Of a DNA stretch of 64,000 bases, positions 23,170 through 33,965 are shown one piece after another; positions within the stretch are counted from its first letter, which is position 1; every line of letters begins with the position of its first letter. This DNA is from Vandiemenella viatica (taxonomy: Eukaryota; Arthropoda; Insecta; Orthoptera; Morabidae), in NCBI GenBank assembly GCA_031002005.1, contig JARYHS010008074.1, positions 353,424,932 through 353,488,931 on the forward strand, read 5' to 3'. The translations under genes and the position numbers were made by a program. Below the pieces are notes generated by a model, which was not told the DNA's origin, made no database searches, and worked only from the letters and a program-made list of their open reading frames with translations.

Positions 23170-26100
23170 CTAGGCCGATCTGCCTAAAATTTTAGGCGCT
23201 AGACCGGCCAACACACAAAATTTTAAAACATTCGCCACATTGCTGGTCTCATTGTTTAAAATGAGGGACAGATCGTTGGCCAATCCAACGTCTGCCCTCA
23301 AGTCTAAAAGTAATACACAGTCAATTAAAATGTGGCGCACCGTCAAAGGTACGCCACAAGCAACGCATTCCGGAGGGTCCTCTCGGCGCAGAAGAAAGCT
23401 ATGAGTCAGAGGACAGTGCCCAATATGGAGGCGAGTTAGGAGGACCTCATCCCTCCTCGCCCGCTGGAAGGAGCTGCTCCACGGCTGAACGGTGGGTTTG
23501 ATCAGCCGGAGCTTATTATGCTCTACTTCCAGCCACTGCCTCTGCCATGCTTCAAAAACAATTCTCTTCGCTACCGAGGCAAGGTCAGACTTTGGGACCG
23601 GATCAAAGTTGGTTTCGACCTTGTTGCAGGCTAACTTGGCAGCTACATCGGCTGCCTCGATCCCCCTGATTCCCACATGACCGGGTACCCAGCAGAATAA
23701 AACCTCCTTTCCACATGATTGTAGGGAAAGAAGGGCGTCCTGGATGTCCTGGACTCGACGGTCTGCTGGGTACATGGCTGTTAACGCCTGAATACAGCTG
23801 AGGGAATCACAGCATATGATATACTTCATGTCGCGGCATACCTTCATATGCTGGAGCGACTTTAGCATGGCGTAGCACTCCGCAGTGTAAACGCTGCACC
23901 TGCTATCCAGCTTGTATGTATGAGTCGCTCGAGGGAACACAACGGAGCAACCCACTCCGTTAGCCTGCTTAGACCCATCCGTATACACCGGGGTAAAATC
24001 GCGATGGTGATTCAAAAAATCCTTAAAAACACTTCGAAATACCCTATCAGCGGTAAACAGTTTGTTGTACCGCGACAGGTCTAAAATCGTTCTGGGCCTC
24101 TTTAAAAGCCAGGGAGGAGATTTACTCCATCCCTGGTGATAAAAAGCGGGCAGTTGACATCCGTATTCTTCTAAAATGGCCTTTGTACGGTGGCTGAAAG
24201 GCTTGGTCGCTCTACAGCGATTAGCATAAAGCCGTTCGTTGCTCGGTTTCAGTACTACGTCGTGCACGGGACTGCCAGGAGTTGTGGCAATATGTACATG
24301 GTGTCGCACCATGAGGAGTTGCCGCCGGATAGAAAGCGGCGGCTCGCCAGACTCAGCACAGATGCTGGGTATGGGGCTGGTACGGTAAGCACCCGTGGCG
24401 AGCCGAATTCCTGCATGGTGGACACTATCCAGTATCCGTAGATAACTGTCCCGTGCCGATCCGTAAACGATGCAACCGTACTCCAGACGCGACCGTACAA
24501 AGGCTCTGTAGAACTGTAGCAGGCATGAGCGGTCAGCGCCCCACGACCTGCCACATAGACATTTTAAAATATTTAAGGCTTTTGAGGCTCTGGCTTTCAC
24601 ATCTTTGAGATGTGGTAGCCAGTTGAGCCTTGTGTCAAAAATGAGGCCCAGAAAACGAACAGTATCAGTAAAACGTAAAACAGTGTTCCTCAAGGTAAGG
24701 TGGGGCTGCGGTAAAAGAGTTCTACGACGAGTAAAAAGTACACACCGGGTTTTCTCAGCAGAGAAACGAAAACCGGTGTGCACTGACCATTCGTCCAGCC
24801 TGTTCAACGTGAGCTGCAACTGCCGCTCAGCGCTTCTCAGGCTGGACGATGCGATAAAAATTAAAAAATCATCTACGTACAAGGAGTACCGGATGGGACT
24901 CCTTATTACGTATGATATGCAGTTTATCGCAATAGCGAAAAGGGTCACGCTTAAAACTGATCCCTGAGGAACACCATTTTCTTGGATAAAAAGATCTGAC
25001 ACTTCACTACCGACTCGGTACCGGAAGCAACGTCCTGATAAAAATGATTTTAAAAAACGGGGCAGGTTTCCCCTAAAACCCCAGTCATGTAATTGTTGTA
25101 AAATAACATGCCGCCAGGTAGTATCGTAGGCCTTCTCAATATCGAAAAATATCCCCACCAGATGTTGGCTGCGGATAAACGCATCCTGTATCGCCGCTTC
25201 CAACAGGATCAGGTTGTCCAGGGTGGAACGGGACTTCCTGAACCCACACTGAAAGCGGCTCAGCAGATTCCGGGATTCAAGACACCAGACGAGGCGGCGA
25301 TTGACCATCCTCTCTAGTGTCTTCCCCACGCAGCTTGTCAAGGCAATACTACGATAACTACCTGGCAACAATTTGTCTTTTCCAGGTTTTAAAATAGGGA
25401 TGAGCGTTGCTTCTTTCCACGAGTCGGGGAAGTGTCCACCGGTCCAAATATCATTAAAAATATCCAGAAGGTACTCTTTAGCATCTTTACTAAGATGCCT
25501 CAGCATCTGGTACTGGATCTGATCCGGCCCTGGAGCAGTGTCGTTTGCGCTGTTTAGCGCTGACTCCAGCTCCCAGGATGTAAATGGGCAGTTGTAGGCC
25601 TTTGTATTCGACGAATCGAAGCACAGCGGGCGCCTCTCGGCAGCGACTCTTCGCCGCTGAAACCGAGGGTCAAAGTTGGCGGACGATGTGACGGCGGAGA
25701 AGTTCTCCGCCATCAGCTGCGCTATGCTTCGTTCGTCGGTAATTACACGTCCGTGATCCAGTAATCCAGATACTGGTGGGCGGGAGTACCTTCCGGATAT
25801 ACGGCGGATAGACTCCCATACTTTTGACGAAGGTGTGGAACGATTAATACTGCTCACAAAGTTCTGCCATGACCTTTGTTTGCTCTCCTTAATCACCCGG
25901 CGCGCCTTAGCTCTTGCTATACGGAACGCTGCTAGGTTGTCAGATGTTGGGTGCAACCTAAAATGCCGCAGCGCCCGTCTACGACCCTGAATAGCGTAGC
26001 GACATTCGTCGCTCCACCAGGGGACGGGCGTCCTTCGCAGCGTTCCGGAGCTTTTGGGCATAGAAACGTCAGCAGCCTGGTGAATCACTTCTGCTAAGTG

Positions 26101-26862
26101 ACTCACCTTCTCCTCTATGTTGTCACGTGGTTCCAGGACAACAGAACGGCAGAAAAGCTGCCAGTCTGCTTTACTGACGTTCCATTTGCGCCGGGCGCTC
26201 GCTCCTCTAATCTCGGGACCTAAGTGCATCCATATGGGGAAGTGGTCGCTTCCGTGAAGGTCGCGGTCCACTTCCCACTGCACGGAGTCCGCAATTGAAG
26301 GAGAACACAAAGAAAGGTCGATGGCAGAGGACGTACCGGTAGCAGCGGTGAAATGAGTCATTTGCCCTGTATTTAGGATACAAATTTCCTCCTGCTCCAT
26401 CAATCTACCAACCACTTGGCCCCTGGGGCAATCGGTGGTGGAACCCCACACCGCACTGTGGGCGTTGAAATCTCCCAATAGGAGAAAGGGCCGAGTGAGT
26501 TGTCGTGTAATGCCAACCAGGTCGTCGTAGTCGACGGACAAACTGGGTGGCAGATAGATAGAGCATACGGTCAGTTGTATTGGACCGTGTATTTTCACCA
26601 CTACTGCTTGTAGATGAGAGGTGAGAGCAACGGGTTCGGAGTGGACAGTGTTCCGAACAAACACGGCCACTCCGCCCTTCGCTCGATCACCCTCGGTATC
26701 GTCCTTACGGTACACATCATATCCTCTTAGCACAGGTTGGTGTGATGGTCTGAAATGTGTCTCTTGCAGACAGAGACACAAAGGATCAGACCGTGCTAAG
26801 AGGTGTAACTCCTCTTTGTGAGCTGTAAATCCATTGATGTTCCACTGAAGTATGGGAGCCAT
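23170..26862 (-). CDS. ORF2: endonuclease / reverse transcriptase / RNase H
   Basis: Intact frame of 1230 residues with an ATG start two bases after the end of the gag frame. It nicks target DNA and copies the element's RNA there. Domains: exonuclease-endonuclease-phosphatase fold at about 1-215 (N8, E34, DFN 131-133, S205-D-H207); reverse transcriptase at about 470-760 (DIEKAYD with D574, GVPQGS 630-635, catalytic YVDD 662-665); RNase H at about 955-1080 (D962, E995, D1019 and D1072, all four acidic positions present); and a C-terminal CCHC finger (C1166, C1169, H1177, C1182). No stops or obvious missing catalytic residues. RNase H and the overall order fit the I clade. It could be an active enzyme in trans. 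Confidence 0.96.
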   Translation of the reverse strand: MAPILQWNINGFTAHKEELHLLARSDPLCLCLQETHFRPSHQPVLRGYDVYRKDDTEGDRAKGGVAVFVRNTVHSEPVALTSHLQAVVVKIHGPIQLTVCSIYLPPSLSVDYDDLVGITRQLTRPFLLLGDFNAHSAVWGSTTDCPRGQVVGRLMEQEEICILNTGQMTHFTAATGTSSAIDLSLCSPSIADSVQWEVDRDLHGSDHFPIWMHLGPEIRGASARRKWNVSKADWQLFCRSVVLEPRDNIEEKVSHLAEVIHQAADVSMPKSSGTLRRTPVPWWSDECRYAIQGRRRALRHFRLHPTSDNLAAFRIARAKARRVIKESKQRSWQNFVSSINRSTPSSKVWESIRRISGRYSRPPVSGLLDHGRVITDERSIAQLMAENFSAVTSSANFDPRFQRRRVAAERRPLCFDSSNTKAYNCPFTSWELESALNSANDTAPGPDQIQYQMLRHLSKDAKEYLLDIFNDIWTGGHFPDSWKEATLIPILKPGKDKLLPGSYRSIALTSCVGKTLERMVNRRLVWCLESRNLLSRFQCGFRKSRSTLDNLILLEAAIQDAFIRSQHLVGIFFDIEKAYDTTWRHVILQQLHDWGFRGNLPRFLKSFLSGRCFRYRVGSEVSDLFIQENGVPQGSVLSVTLFAIAINCISYVIRSPIRYSLYVDDFLIFIASSSLRSAERQLQLTLNRLDEWSVHTGFRFSAEKTRCVLFTRRRTLLPQPHLTLRNTVLRFTDTVRFLGLIFDTRLNWLPHLKDVKARASKALNILKCLCGRSWGADRSCLLQFYRAFVRSRLEYGCIVYGSARDSYLRILDSVHHAGIRLATGAYRTSPIPSICAESGEPPLSIRRQLLMVRHHVHIATTPGSPVHDVVLKPSNERLYANRCRATKPFSHRTKAILEEYGCQLPAFYHQGWSKSPPWLLKRPRTILDLSRYNKLFTADRVFRSVFKDFLNHHRDFTPVYTDGSKQANGVGCSVVFPRATHTYKLDSRCSVYTAECYAMLKSLQHMKVCRDMKYIICCDSLSCIQALTAMYPADRRVQDIQDALLSLQSCGKEVLFCWVPGHVGIRGIEAADVAAKLACNKVETNFDPVPKSDLASVAKRIVFEAWQRQWLEVEHNKLRLIKPTVQPWSSSFQRARRDEVLLTRLHIGHCPLTHSFLLRREDPPECVACGVPLTVRHILIDCVLLLDLRADVGLANDLSLILNNETSNVANVLKFCVLAGLAPKILGRSA
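23173..23209 (-). promoter_or_regulatory. hairpin at the ORF2 stop
   Basis: A perfect 16-base palindrome gcctaaaattttaggc (23182-23197) is enclosed by ggccg/cggcc arms (23173-23177, 23205-23209). It overlaps the last codons of ORF2. It may extend the hairpin series of the 3' UTR, though its loop differs. Confidence 0.6.
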
Positions 26863-26864
26863 CC

Positions 26865-28347
26865 TTACCTATTTAACCTCACCCGCCCCGGTTCGGGTGG
26901 GTCTTCAGTCATTTCCTGCTGAGGAACGGGACCAGACACGTCCACCAGCATTTCCGTTTCTTCCTGCCCGGAAGCGGAGACAGACATCTCCGACCCAGAG
27001 GACTCCTCAATTTCCTCGTTGTTCTTTTTCTTCTTCTTCTTCTTCTTCCCCATACTCTCCCTACTGATTGACAGTCTGGGAGGGGACGAAGAAGGGGACT
27101 TGACAAACTGGGTCGGATCAGTCTGTCGAAACTTGGGACCTCTGATCTTCTGGTCACCTCTATTTCCACCGCTAGCTAATGGTATTCGCTACCATTTCAA
27201 TAGCCCGCGGTGGAATAGGAGGTGCTATTAACTTGACTGCTGGTGGGGTCTTTGTTACTGCTGCTGGATTGGTCGAGGCTGCAGAAGTGTTGCTAGCGAC
27301 ATCCGCGGTCTTTGGTGTGATGACCTTGGTGGATTTGGCACCACACTTGCATTGACATGAGCACACTGTGCTTGTGCCCATGTCTGCAAAGGATGTCTGC
27401 GTAGCAACACTTTCTTTCCTGACGGGAGTCGAGACCATCTTGGCAAAGCTTGTTCCAAAAATTGGAGCGGCGAGCGCTTTCGCCTTCTTCTTTGCCTCTA
27501 CATAAGGTATCCGCTCTTTGGTCTTCAACTCCTGTATCTTGCGCTCTTCAAGATACACTTGACACTCCCTGCTCCAGGCCGGGTGCGACCCGGAGCAGTT
27601 GACACACACCTGTGGGAGCGTGCAATTGGCACCAGGCTCATGTGCCCCCTTGCCGCATCTACCACAGGTGGGGTTGCCCTTGCATGACGCCGTTGTATGT
27701 CCGAACCTCTGGCACTGGAAGCAGCGCATTGGGTCCGGAACATACGGACGGACGTTCAGGTTGATGTAGCCAGCTTTTATACACTTGGGCAACACTGGAG
27801 TGTCAAACGTCAGGACGAAGGTGGCAGTCTTTTCAAGACTGCCATTTACCCTCCGTGTAATCTGACGCACCTCGACCACTTGCTGATCTTCCCACTCCTT
27901 AACCAGTTCCTCGGTTGCTAAATCCATAATATCCCGGCAGGTCACTACGCCTTTTGATCGATTCAAGGATTTGTGGAGTTCCCTTTTAACAGCGAACTCC
28001 CCGAGCTTCTCGCAGTTAAGGAGCTGGGAAGCCTGCCTACTGGTGGATGTTTCCAGCCGCAGCGTCCCATTCCTCAGCTTTTTAATTGATTTCAGGGTGC
28101 CAACTAACCCTTCTAAACCCTTATTAATATAAAACGGGGACACTTTTTCAAATGTCCCCTCCAACCTCTGCATGATAACGAAAGCGTTCGAAATCGAACA
28201 TTCTTTCCCGTTACGGTGTCCCTCAGAGGCGGGGGGGCTATCAACCCTTGCCCGCTTCTTCGTATTGGGTGTATTTTTATTTGCCTGCGGCACACCCGTA
28301 CCGCAGGGTTCTTGGTTTTTTTTGTGAGGCTTAATTTTTGGTCCCAC
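26865..28347 (-). CDS. ORF1: CCHC gag-like protein, frameshifted
   Basis: Nucleic-acid-binding ORF1 protein of the same element. The main frame (28347 to 27172) encodes 391 residues: a basic N-terminus, a region at about 50-195 resembling the RNA-binding core of insect LINE gags, then three zinc knuckles (C209-C212-H217-C222; C228-C231-H236-C242; C248-C251-H255-C262) and a Cys-rich VCSCQCKCG near 328-336. It begins at a GTG in good context with no in-frame ATG upstream before a stop, so the start codon seems mutated or non-AUG. A one-base shift near 27175 breaks the C-terminus. The other frame stays open to 26865, includes a run of eight lysines (27028-27051) and stops two bases before ORF2. 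Confidence 0.85.
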
Positions 28348-28711
28348 GAGAAAAACCAGTATAAAAAGGAATGCTTATACAACAGGGGTGCGCAGGTGCC
28401 CCTGAGGTTGCACGTTAATGAGTGATCTCCCTCATCACCCATTCACCTCCTCGGCACGTGGCTGACCTTGAGGTTGAGGGGTTTTTTATAGAGGTTTCTA
28501 CCATCCTCGCGATCCGGGCGATGAAGCCAAGATCCCCGTTCTCCTAGGCACACAACGTTCCACCGCCACGCCCTGCGGTGGTCGTTGAAGCATGGTAGGA
28601 GTTTACGGTGTGGGAAACTTGCGGCGCTCACAAGTTTCCAGCTCGGGCACCGCGGGTTCGCCAAACCCGTACCTGGCACTTGCGTACCAGGCCCCTGCGG
28701 GGGTTTTTTTT
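28348..28711 (-). promoter_or_regulatory. 5' UTR of the I-type element
   Basis: GC-richer than its surroundings and conserved in the partial copy at 31207-31556, including 'gtacctggcacttgcgtacc' near 28670-28690. Non-LTR elements usually carry an internal promoter here; none can be pinpointed by eye. The 5' end is set by the 13-bp target duplication. Confidence 0.6.
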
Positions 28712-28724
28712 TTTTTTCTTTCGA

Positions 28725-29756
28725 AAATCCATCAAAACATTAATTTGGTTTTCCCCCCCCTAGGCTTCACAATTGTTTGGATAATAAGTGAATTACAAAC
28801 ATTTGAAACAAAACCAAAGAAGACTTCAAAAAAGAAATTGGACATTAAATTAAAAGTAAATACCACCTAAATAGACACATTTATGTCAGAAAAGTAACCT
28901 GCAGTTGTATTGTCATGTATGAATTCCAACTTAGTGTTCTGGGACTGAACTAGCGTGAAAATTCTACAAGTGATGTTATTTTTTAAATAAATTATTCCGA
29001 GCGCCTGAATTTTTTGCATGATAATGTATCGGTGGTATGTTTAAAGAATAAAAGAGGAAGGATATTTTTTCATAAAAGTTTTATTCTATAGCAGCAATTT
29101 ATGTTTCAAACATTTGCATCATGTTTAACAACAAAAAAATTAAGAATCTTTGAATAAAAACATGATTCTGTAGTGCAACAAACAGAAATGAAAAAAGAAA
29201 AAAAAAATGCATACCCTAAAAATATAATCCGAACCAAAGTTTGAACCTAGAATCTTCTCCATTGACACTTTTTAACCACACAACTACCAGGGCACTACTT
29301 AATTTCTTCTCCCTACTGAAACACCACAGTTTCTTCATGTGAGAAGAAGTGAAATATGGCCGGTAAAACTTTAACACACGCAGAATAAGTCAGGGGTTGT
29401 TTCTATAGATAGCCCAACAAATAAGACATCTATTTTTGGTATATTTCCGCTGTAGGCTTTTACAAATTGTTCTCCTTTTTGTATTCAAAACGAAATTTCA
29501 TTAATATCCAGAAATAACCAGCAAAAAACTTGGATAATATAAAACACTCCATCTGCAGCCACAGCATTTACAGGTATGTGATGTCATTAAAGTGACCACC
29601 AATCCTGGAGTATTTTCTGTCACGTGATCAAAAGGTAAGAAAAATATGATTTTTACTTCCCTTTTTTTATTGAAAACAATCCACCTTTCTTCTCAAATTA
29701 AAAAAACAAACTTTCTGAAGCATTAATCTACGCGAATGACTACAATTTATTAAATA
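28725..29756. other. AT-rich spacer
   Basis: Nothing coding or repetitive recognised between the LINE and the Helitron 3' end. Confidence 0.4.
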
Positions 29757-30849
29757 CTAGCTGACCTGGTCACGCGTTGCTGTGGCTTAGTAGTTATAGT
29801 ACATTGGATCAATGTTATACTAAATTTCCTAATGTAGTCAAATTAATATTGACTAATAAAGATAAAAACGTTTTAGTCGATTTGAAAATTCAAAAGTAAT
29901 TGGTAATTGGTTTTGGAGAGTTGAAATTAAGGACAAATGAACATAATTTCTCTTAATTTAAATTTTATTACAAATTACTTAATTGAAAATATATAAAAAT
30001 TGATATTTATATAAAATAAATAAGTTATTTTTATTTATTTATAAATTGAATTTTTAGTTTTATAAATTAGGTAGATGAAGTTGATTTTTAAACATTTTTA
30101 ACAATTATTTTCATTATTTTAAATTATTATAATTTTAATTTACCTCAGCCCTAATTGGTGCACAATATTTTTGGTTAGCCTGTCTTTTGCTAATACAAAT
30201 AGATTTGATAGTTTCTCCACATGAGAGCAGGTGACATATAGCTGCCCATGGGAGAAACACGTATTTTCCAAATCCAAGCTGCAAATGGACATTGTGTGGC
30301 AAAAGCCATACAAATCAGAAATTGAAACCTTTTAAATGGTACTGGAGATTCTGATGGTATCATTGGAATATATGGTAACAGGACGATTTCTCCTTTTAAC
30401 TTTCCAGTAAAATAAGTTGCTTCAAGAACATTTTCGGTGATCCTTTTGATGACCAAATGTGTACCGTTGCATAATCTAGGTGGATTCAAATTCAGAAGAA
30501 AAATAATCGGTAAACAAATCTTTAACCGAAGATTATGTGGTGGTATTCCTGGTATATCCAAAGAACTTAAAAACTCAGTTGGAAAATTTATGGCTTCATT
30601 TTCATCTATGATAGTGTCTAATGATTTAAAAGACATCAGATCACTAGGCATCAACTGTTGTATCTGGAAGTTAATTTTTTTGACATCAACAATTTTTGCT
30701 GCCAAAATAGCACGATTACTGCACCAATTATGATCTAAGCAATTATTCGATATATCCGGGAACACACTCTCAATTAGTTTATTTTTTGAGTGAACAAAAC
30801 TGCAGAATTTGTCTGGCAATTTGATATATTGTGTATTTGGATGCAGTTC
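29757..30849 (-). mobile_element. Helitron 3' part (copy 3), with terminus
   Basis: The minus strand carries the last part of a Helitron helicase followed by AT-rich sequence and a Helitron-like 3' end. That end is CTAG (the CTRR rule) at 29757-29760, preceded by the self-complementary tgaccaggtca and followed by T. Helitrons insert between A and T and end in CTRR with a nearby hairpin. The upstream part of the gene is missing; the sequence instead abuts a LINE 5' fragment at about 30850. Confidence 0.75.
30140..30849 (-). pseudogene. Helitron Pif1-type helicase C-terminus
   Basis: Translation on the minus strand runs from ELHPNTQYIKLPDKF through RAILAAKIVDVKKIN, NFPTEFLSSLDIPGIPPH, LKICLPIIFLLNLNPPRLCNG and LLPYIPMIPS. 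After one frameshift near 30270 it continues through GQLYVTCSHVEKLSNLFVLA to a stop at 30140-30142. These are the final motifs of Pif1-like helicases. The RAILAAK block matches the equivalent LCERAILAAKN of copy 2. The Walker motifs lie upstream and are absent. Confidence 0.88.
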
Positions 30850-31556
30850 TATAAAGCTTGCTTGTGGGTTGTAATTTCCAAAAGCAGAGCCCCATTCCTC
30901 AGTTTATTAACAGATTTAAGGGTCCCAGCAAGACCCTCTAACCCTTTTTTGTGTATAAAAGAGTGACACCTTCTCAAAGGATCCTTCCTCCCTTGACATA
31001 ATAACAAAGGCATTACCAATAAGGTAATCCTTCCTGTTACTCGTACCCAACATCTGAAGCGGAGGGCTTTCAACCCTCGCCCGTTTACCTCCTCCTCCTT
31101 GGGCAAAAGAATTCCCCTGCGGCATATTCGAGCTGCAGGTAAAAAGAGTTTAAATTAGGATTATTTTTCGTTTTGATCGCATGAGTTCGGAGGAACTAAA
31201 AGTCAAGTGACGTGGAACCCCTGCATCAAGCCACCAAGCTCAATACCACGTGTGCAGCAGGTGCCCCTGAGGTTGTACGTTGGCGGGTGGTTTGCCTCAC
31301 CACCCATCCCCCTCCTCGGCACGTTACTTGCCTTGAGGTTGGTTTTTTATTACAGTCCTCACGATACGGGTGACGAAGCCAAGATCCCCGCTCTCCTTGT
31401 CTCACAACATTCCACTGCTACGTCCTCCAGTGGTCGTTGAAGCATGGAAGGAGTTTACGGTGTGGAAAACTTGCAGCACTCACAAGTTTACAGCTTGGGC
31501 ACTGTGGGTTCGCCAAACCCGTACCTGGCACTTGCGTACCAGGCCCCTGCATGGAA
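30850..31556 (-). pseudogene. 5'-end-only fragment of an I-type LINE
   Basis: Diverged match to the 5' UTR and the first part of ORF1 of the full element at 22790-28711. It shares 'gtacctggcacttgcgtacc' (about 31530) and the gag segments KRARVESPP, NAFVIM, and LKSVNKLRNGALLLE. It breaks off in gag at about 30850, where the Helitron helicase begins on the same strand. Keeping the 5' end and losing the 3' end is the reverse of usual LINE truncation. Confidence 0.82.
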
Positions 31557-31559
31557 TTG

Positions 31560-33690
31560 GAGATGCTACGTGTGCTACCACTCACCTGTCCCCATTGCAC
31601 TGCTTCCTACATTGGCCTCTCCACTCAACAACAATACTACAGGATGAATGGCCACAGCCAAAAAGTTTATACATCCAATCCAGACCATCCAATGTCAATT
31701 CATGCCAACTATCATGATTGAAACAACGTCAACACTTGTTTCACAGTTAAAGCTATTACAGTTTTTCTGGACACCAACACCCTTTCAGAACTCCGCAGAT
31801 GGGTACTAGCCTATCAACATATCCGTGACACAAGACACACCCCTGGCCTAAACCTACACTAAACCTGTCACTTACTGTCTTTCAATTTCTAGTCAGTTAT
31901 ATATATTTATATTTGTTAATAATATTTTCTAACTATGTGCCACAGATATTACTTTGTTCCACTTTTACCACTGTTGAACATTATCCCCCCCCTTCCCCCC
32001 ACCCCCAGCTCTTACACCATCACCCTGTGTGTTCCGCCTTTGTTTCATCCATGTGGCAGGTCTAAGTGTGATTGCAAATTTCCGCATCATATGTCTCACC
32101 TCGCACATGACTAAGTTTTCTCACTGAAATATTGTGCAATTTGTTTGTTTTTGTGTTTGTGTTTATTACATGTTCATCTTGCCCTCCTGCCTTCATCTGT
32201 AGTAAGTGACAGGTTATTTTTCCCTATCCTATCTTATTTGTACAGTATCATGTGAATGTAACAGCTCTCAGCCACTCTTACACACGTATGGGAAAATCCA
32301 CACCACAGACTATGAACAAGACAGTGGTTTTATAAAAATAGTGCAAGACCAAGTTAAGAATATGAAATTGAATTTCAGGCTAATACAGATGTGCAGATTA
32401 GTTTGATCCAAACAAAGAATTTGGCATACTGTGCACAGATTAATGCAAAGAAAACATTGAGTATCAAAGTAATTATGTCGCATGCAATTAAGACAAAATG
32501 GTATGTAGTTTTACTTCTATATAAACCTAACAAGGTATCTATTAAACTTAAGTTTTCTGTGGTTCAAAGATCAGTAGAGATAGTCAAAGAAGTAAATCTT
32601 AAGCAGGATACCATAATAATGAAAATAAGTCTGTATGTTGGGGGTAATTCTGTTCCCAAATTGACAGAGCAGAGAAATGATAATGTTCAGAATCAGCATG
32701 CCTGGATAATCTAAAAAGATCAAGAAACTCTCAGAACAAATGTTTCAAGCACAAAGAAACATCAACATTAAGGCCATATGTAAAAACATTAGTAGAGCAG
32801 GGATACACAGCAGTTCCCAATAAAGAAAGGGAATAAGGCAAAGAAAAGGAATGTAACTAGTAATGAAAACAAGGGTAGTGCTAAAGGTGTTAAGGAACCA
32901 AACAAGAGCAAAAAACACAGCAATGTGCAATTGACAGTAGTTAAGAAATCTTCAGCTGGAATTAATGTTACATGTTCCAGTGTTTGTCAAAATCAAGATG
33001 TTTTGGTGTATGGTAATGAAGAAAATGAAGAGATAAATTTGAGATTTTGCATATCACACAGACAAATCCATTTGAAAACTCTGTTATTGTAACAGGCAAT
33101 CAACATCTAAGAGCTTTAGCCATTCTTTTTGAATTGCAATAACAGTTCGATTTGATATTTCCTGCTGTTGTTAATTCCCAACATGGAATACTTCAACCTA
33201 TTATCGTCATTGTATCTTAGTTTGTCCGTTATTTAAGCCTAACCAGAGATGACAATAAAGATAAGATATTGCCAGTCCTATTAATGGAAGAAAACGATTA
33301 TTTATATTTAAAATGATTGATTTGGATGCATTGTTTTCTCAGAGTGTTTTAAGCTTTATTCTCATCTAGTTACCCACAACTTCATCCACTTTAAAGTGTG
33401 TTGATATAAAAGTTTTTGTGATTATCCACAAAATTAACAGCAGAAAAATTTCTCCTTTTGGGTTGAAAATATGGTCAACTGCTTTCTTGGCTTTCATTCT
33501 TCAATGTAAAGCGTACCTCAATGCCGGGGCAAAGGTAACAAAGGTGAAATGTGTGGCGAAGGATACGGTTACACACATTACTCATTTAGTGGCAACAGAC
33601 GTCTTGAGCAGATTCTGATGTCATTATAGTCAGAATTCAGCACGTTTGACACCTTCTTCACTCCAAACCTACTACGCACCATCGAATATT
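31560..33690. other. unresolved; weak open frames
   Basis: Several plus-strand frames (32206-32714, then a lysine-rich stretch at about 32820-33040 reading KKGNKAKKRNVTSNENKGSAKG) look like a decayed coding region, perhaps ORF1 of a retroelement. No diagnostic motif is present. Confidence 0.3.
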
Positions 33691-33787
33691 AGTAGTAACT
33701 CTGGTCCAGGCTGTATTTCAACCTTACTACAATTGTTAATACTGCTCCTTGGAAATAAGCCTTTTTTTTTTTAAATTGATTTTTCGC

Positions 33788-33965
33788 ACATATATTATGA
33801 ATGGAATTATGGTGTGATACCTGAGGAGTCACACAATTTCATGTCCACAACTGAAGACACCTCCTTGTGAACTTAATGACAGTGTGACTTAACAAAAATT
33901 TAAGGTCAAGTACAGATTTATATTTCCTGCACCAGAACTATTATTACTGATCTTTTAATAAAAAT
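33788..33965 (+). repeat. dispersed repeat, copy 1
   Basis: Begins tattatgaatggaattatgg and has a diverged direct copy at 35133-35300 (tattatgaatggaattacgg). Shared landmarks include 'gtgtgatacctga', 'tttcatgt', 'ctttgtgaac-type' and 'aagtacagatttata'. Confidence 0.7.

Larger units (their letters stand above)
22790..28711 (-). mobile_element. full-length I-type non-LTR retrotransposon
   Basis: A complete element on the minus strand: 5' UTR (28348-28711), ORF1 (gag), ORF2 (endonuclease, reverse transcriptase, RNase H), a structured 3' UTR and a (CAA)n tail (22791-22814). A 13-bp target duplication ttttttctttcga flanks it (22777-22789 and 28712-28724), so both ends are defined. RNase H plus CCHC gag knuckles place it in the I superfamily rather than the jockey group. 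ORF2 is intact, suggesting a fairly recent insertion, although ORF1 has lesions. A diverged relative of its 5' end lies at 30850-31556. Confidence 0.92.

Noticed and set aside
24190..25317. Plus-strand frames antisense to the LINE ORF2
   Set aside because: They are shadows of the intact minus-strand reverse transcriptase frame and lack independent motifs.
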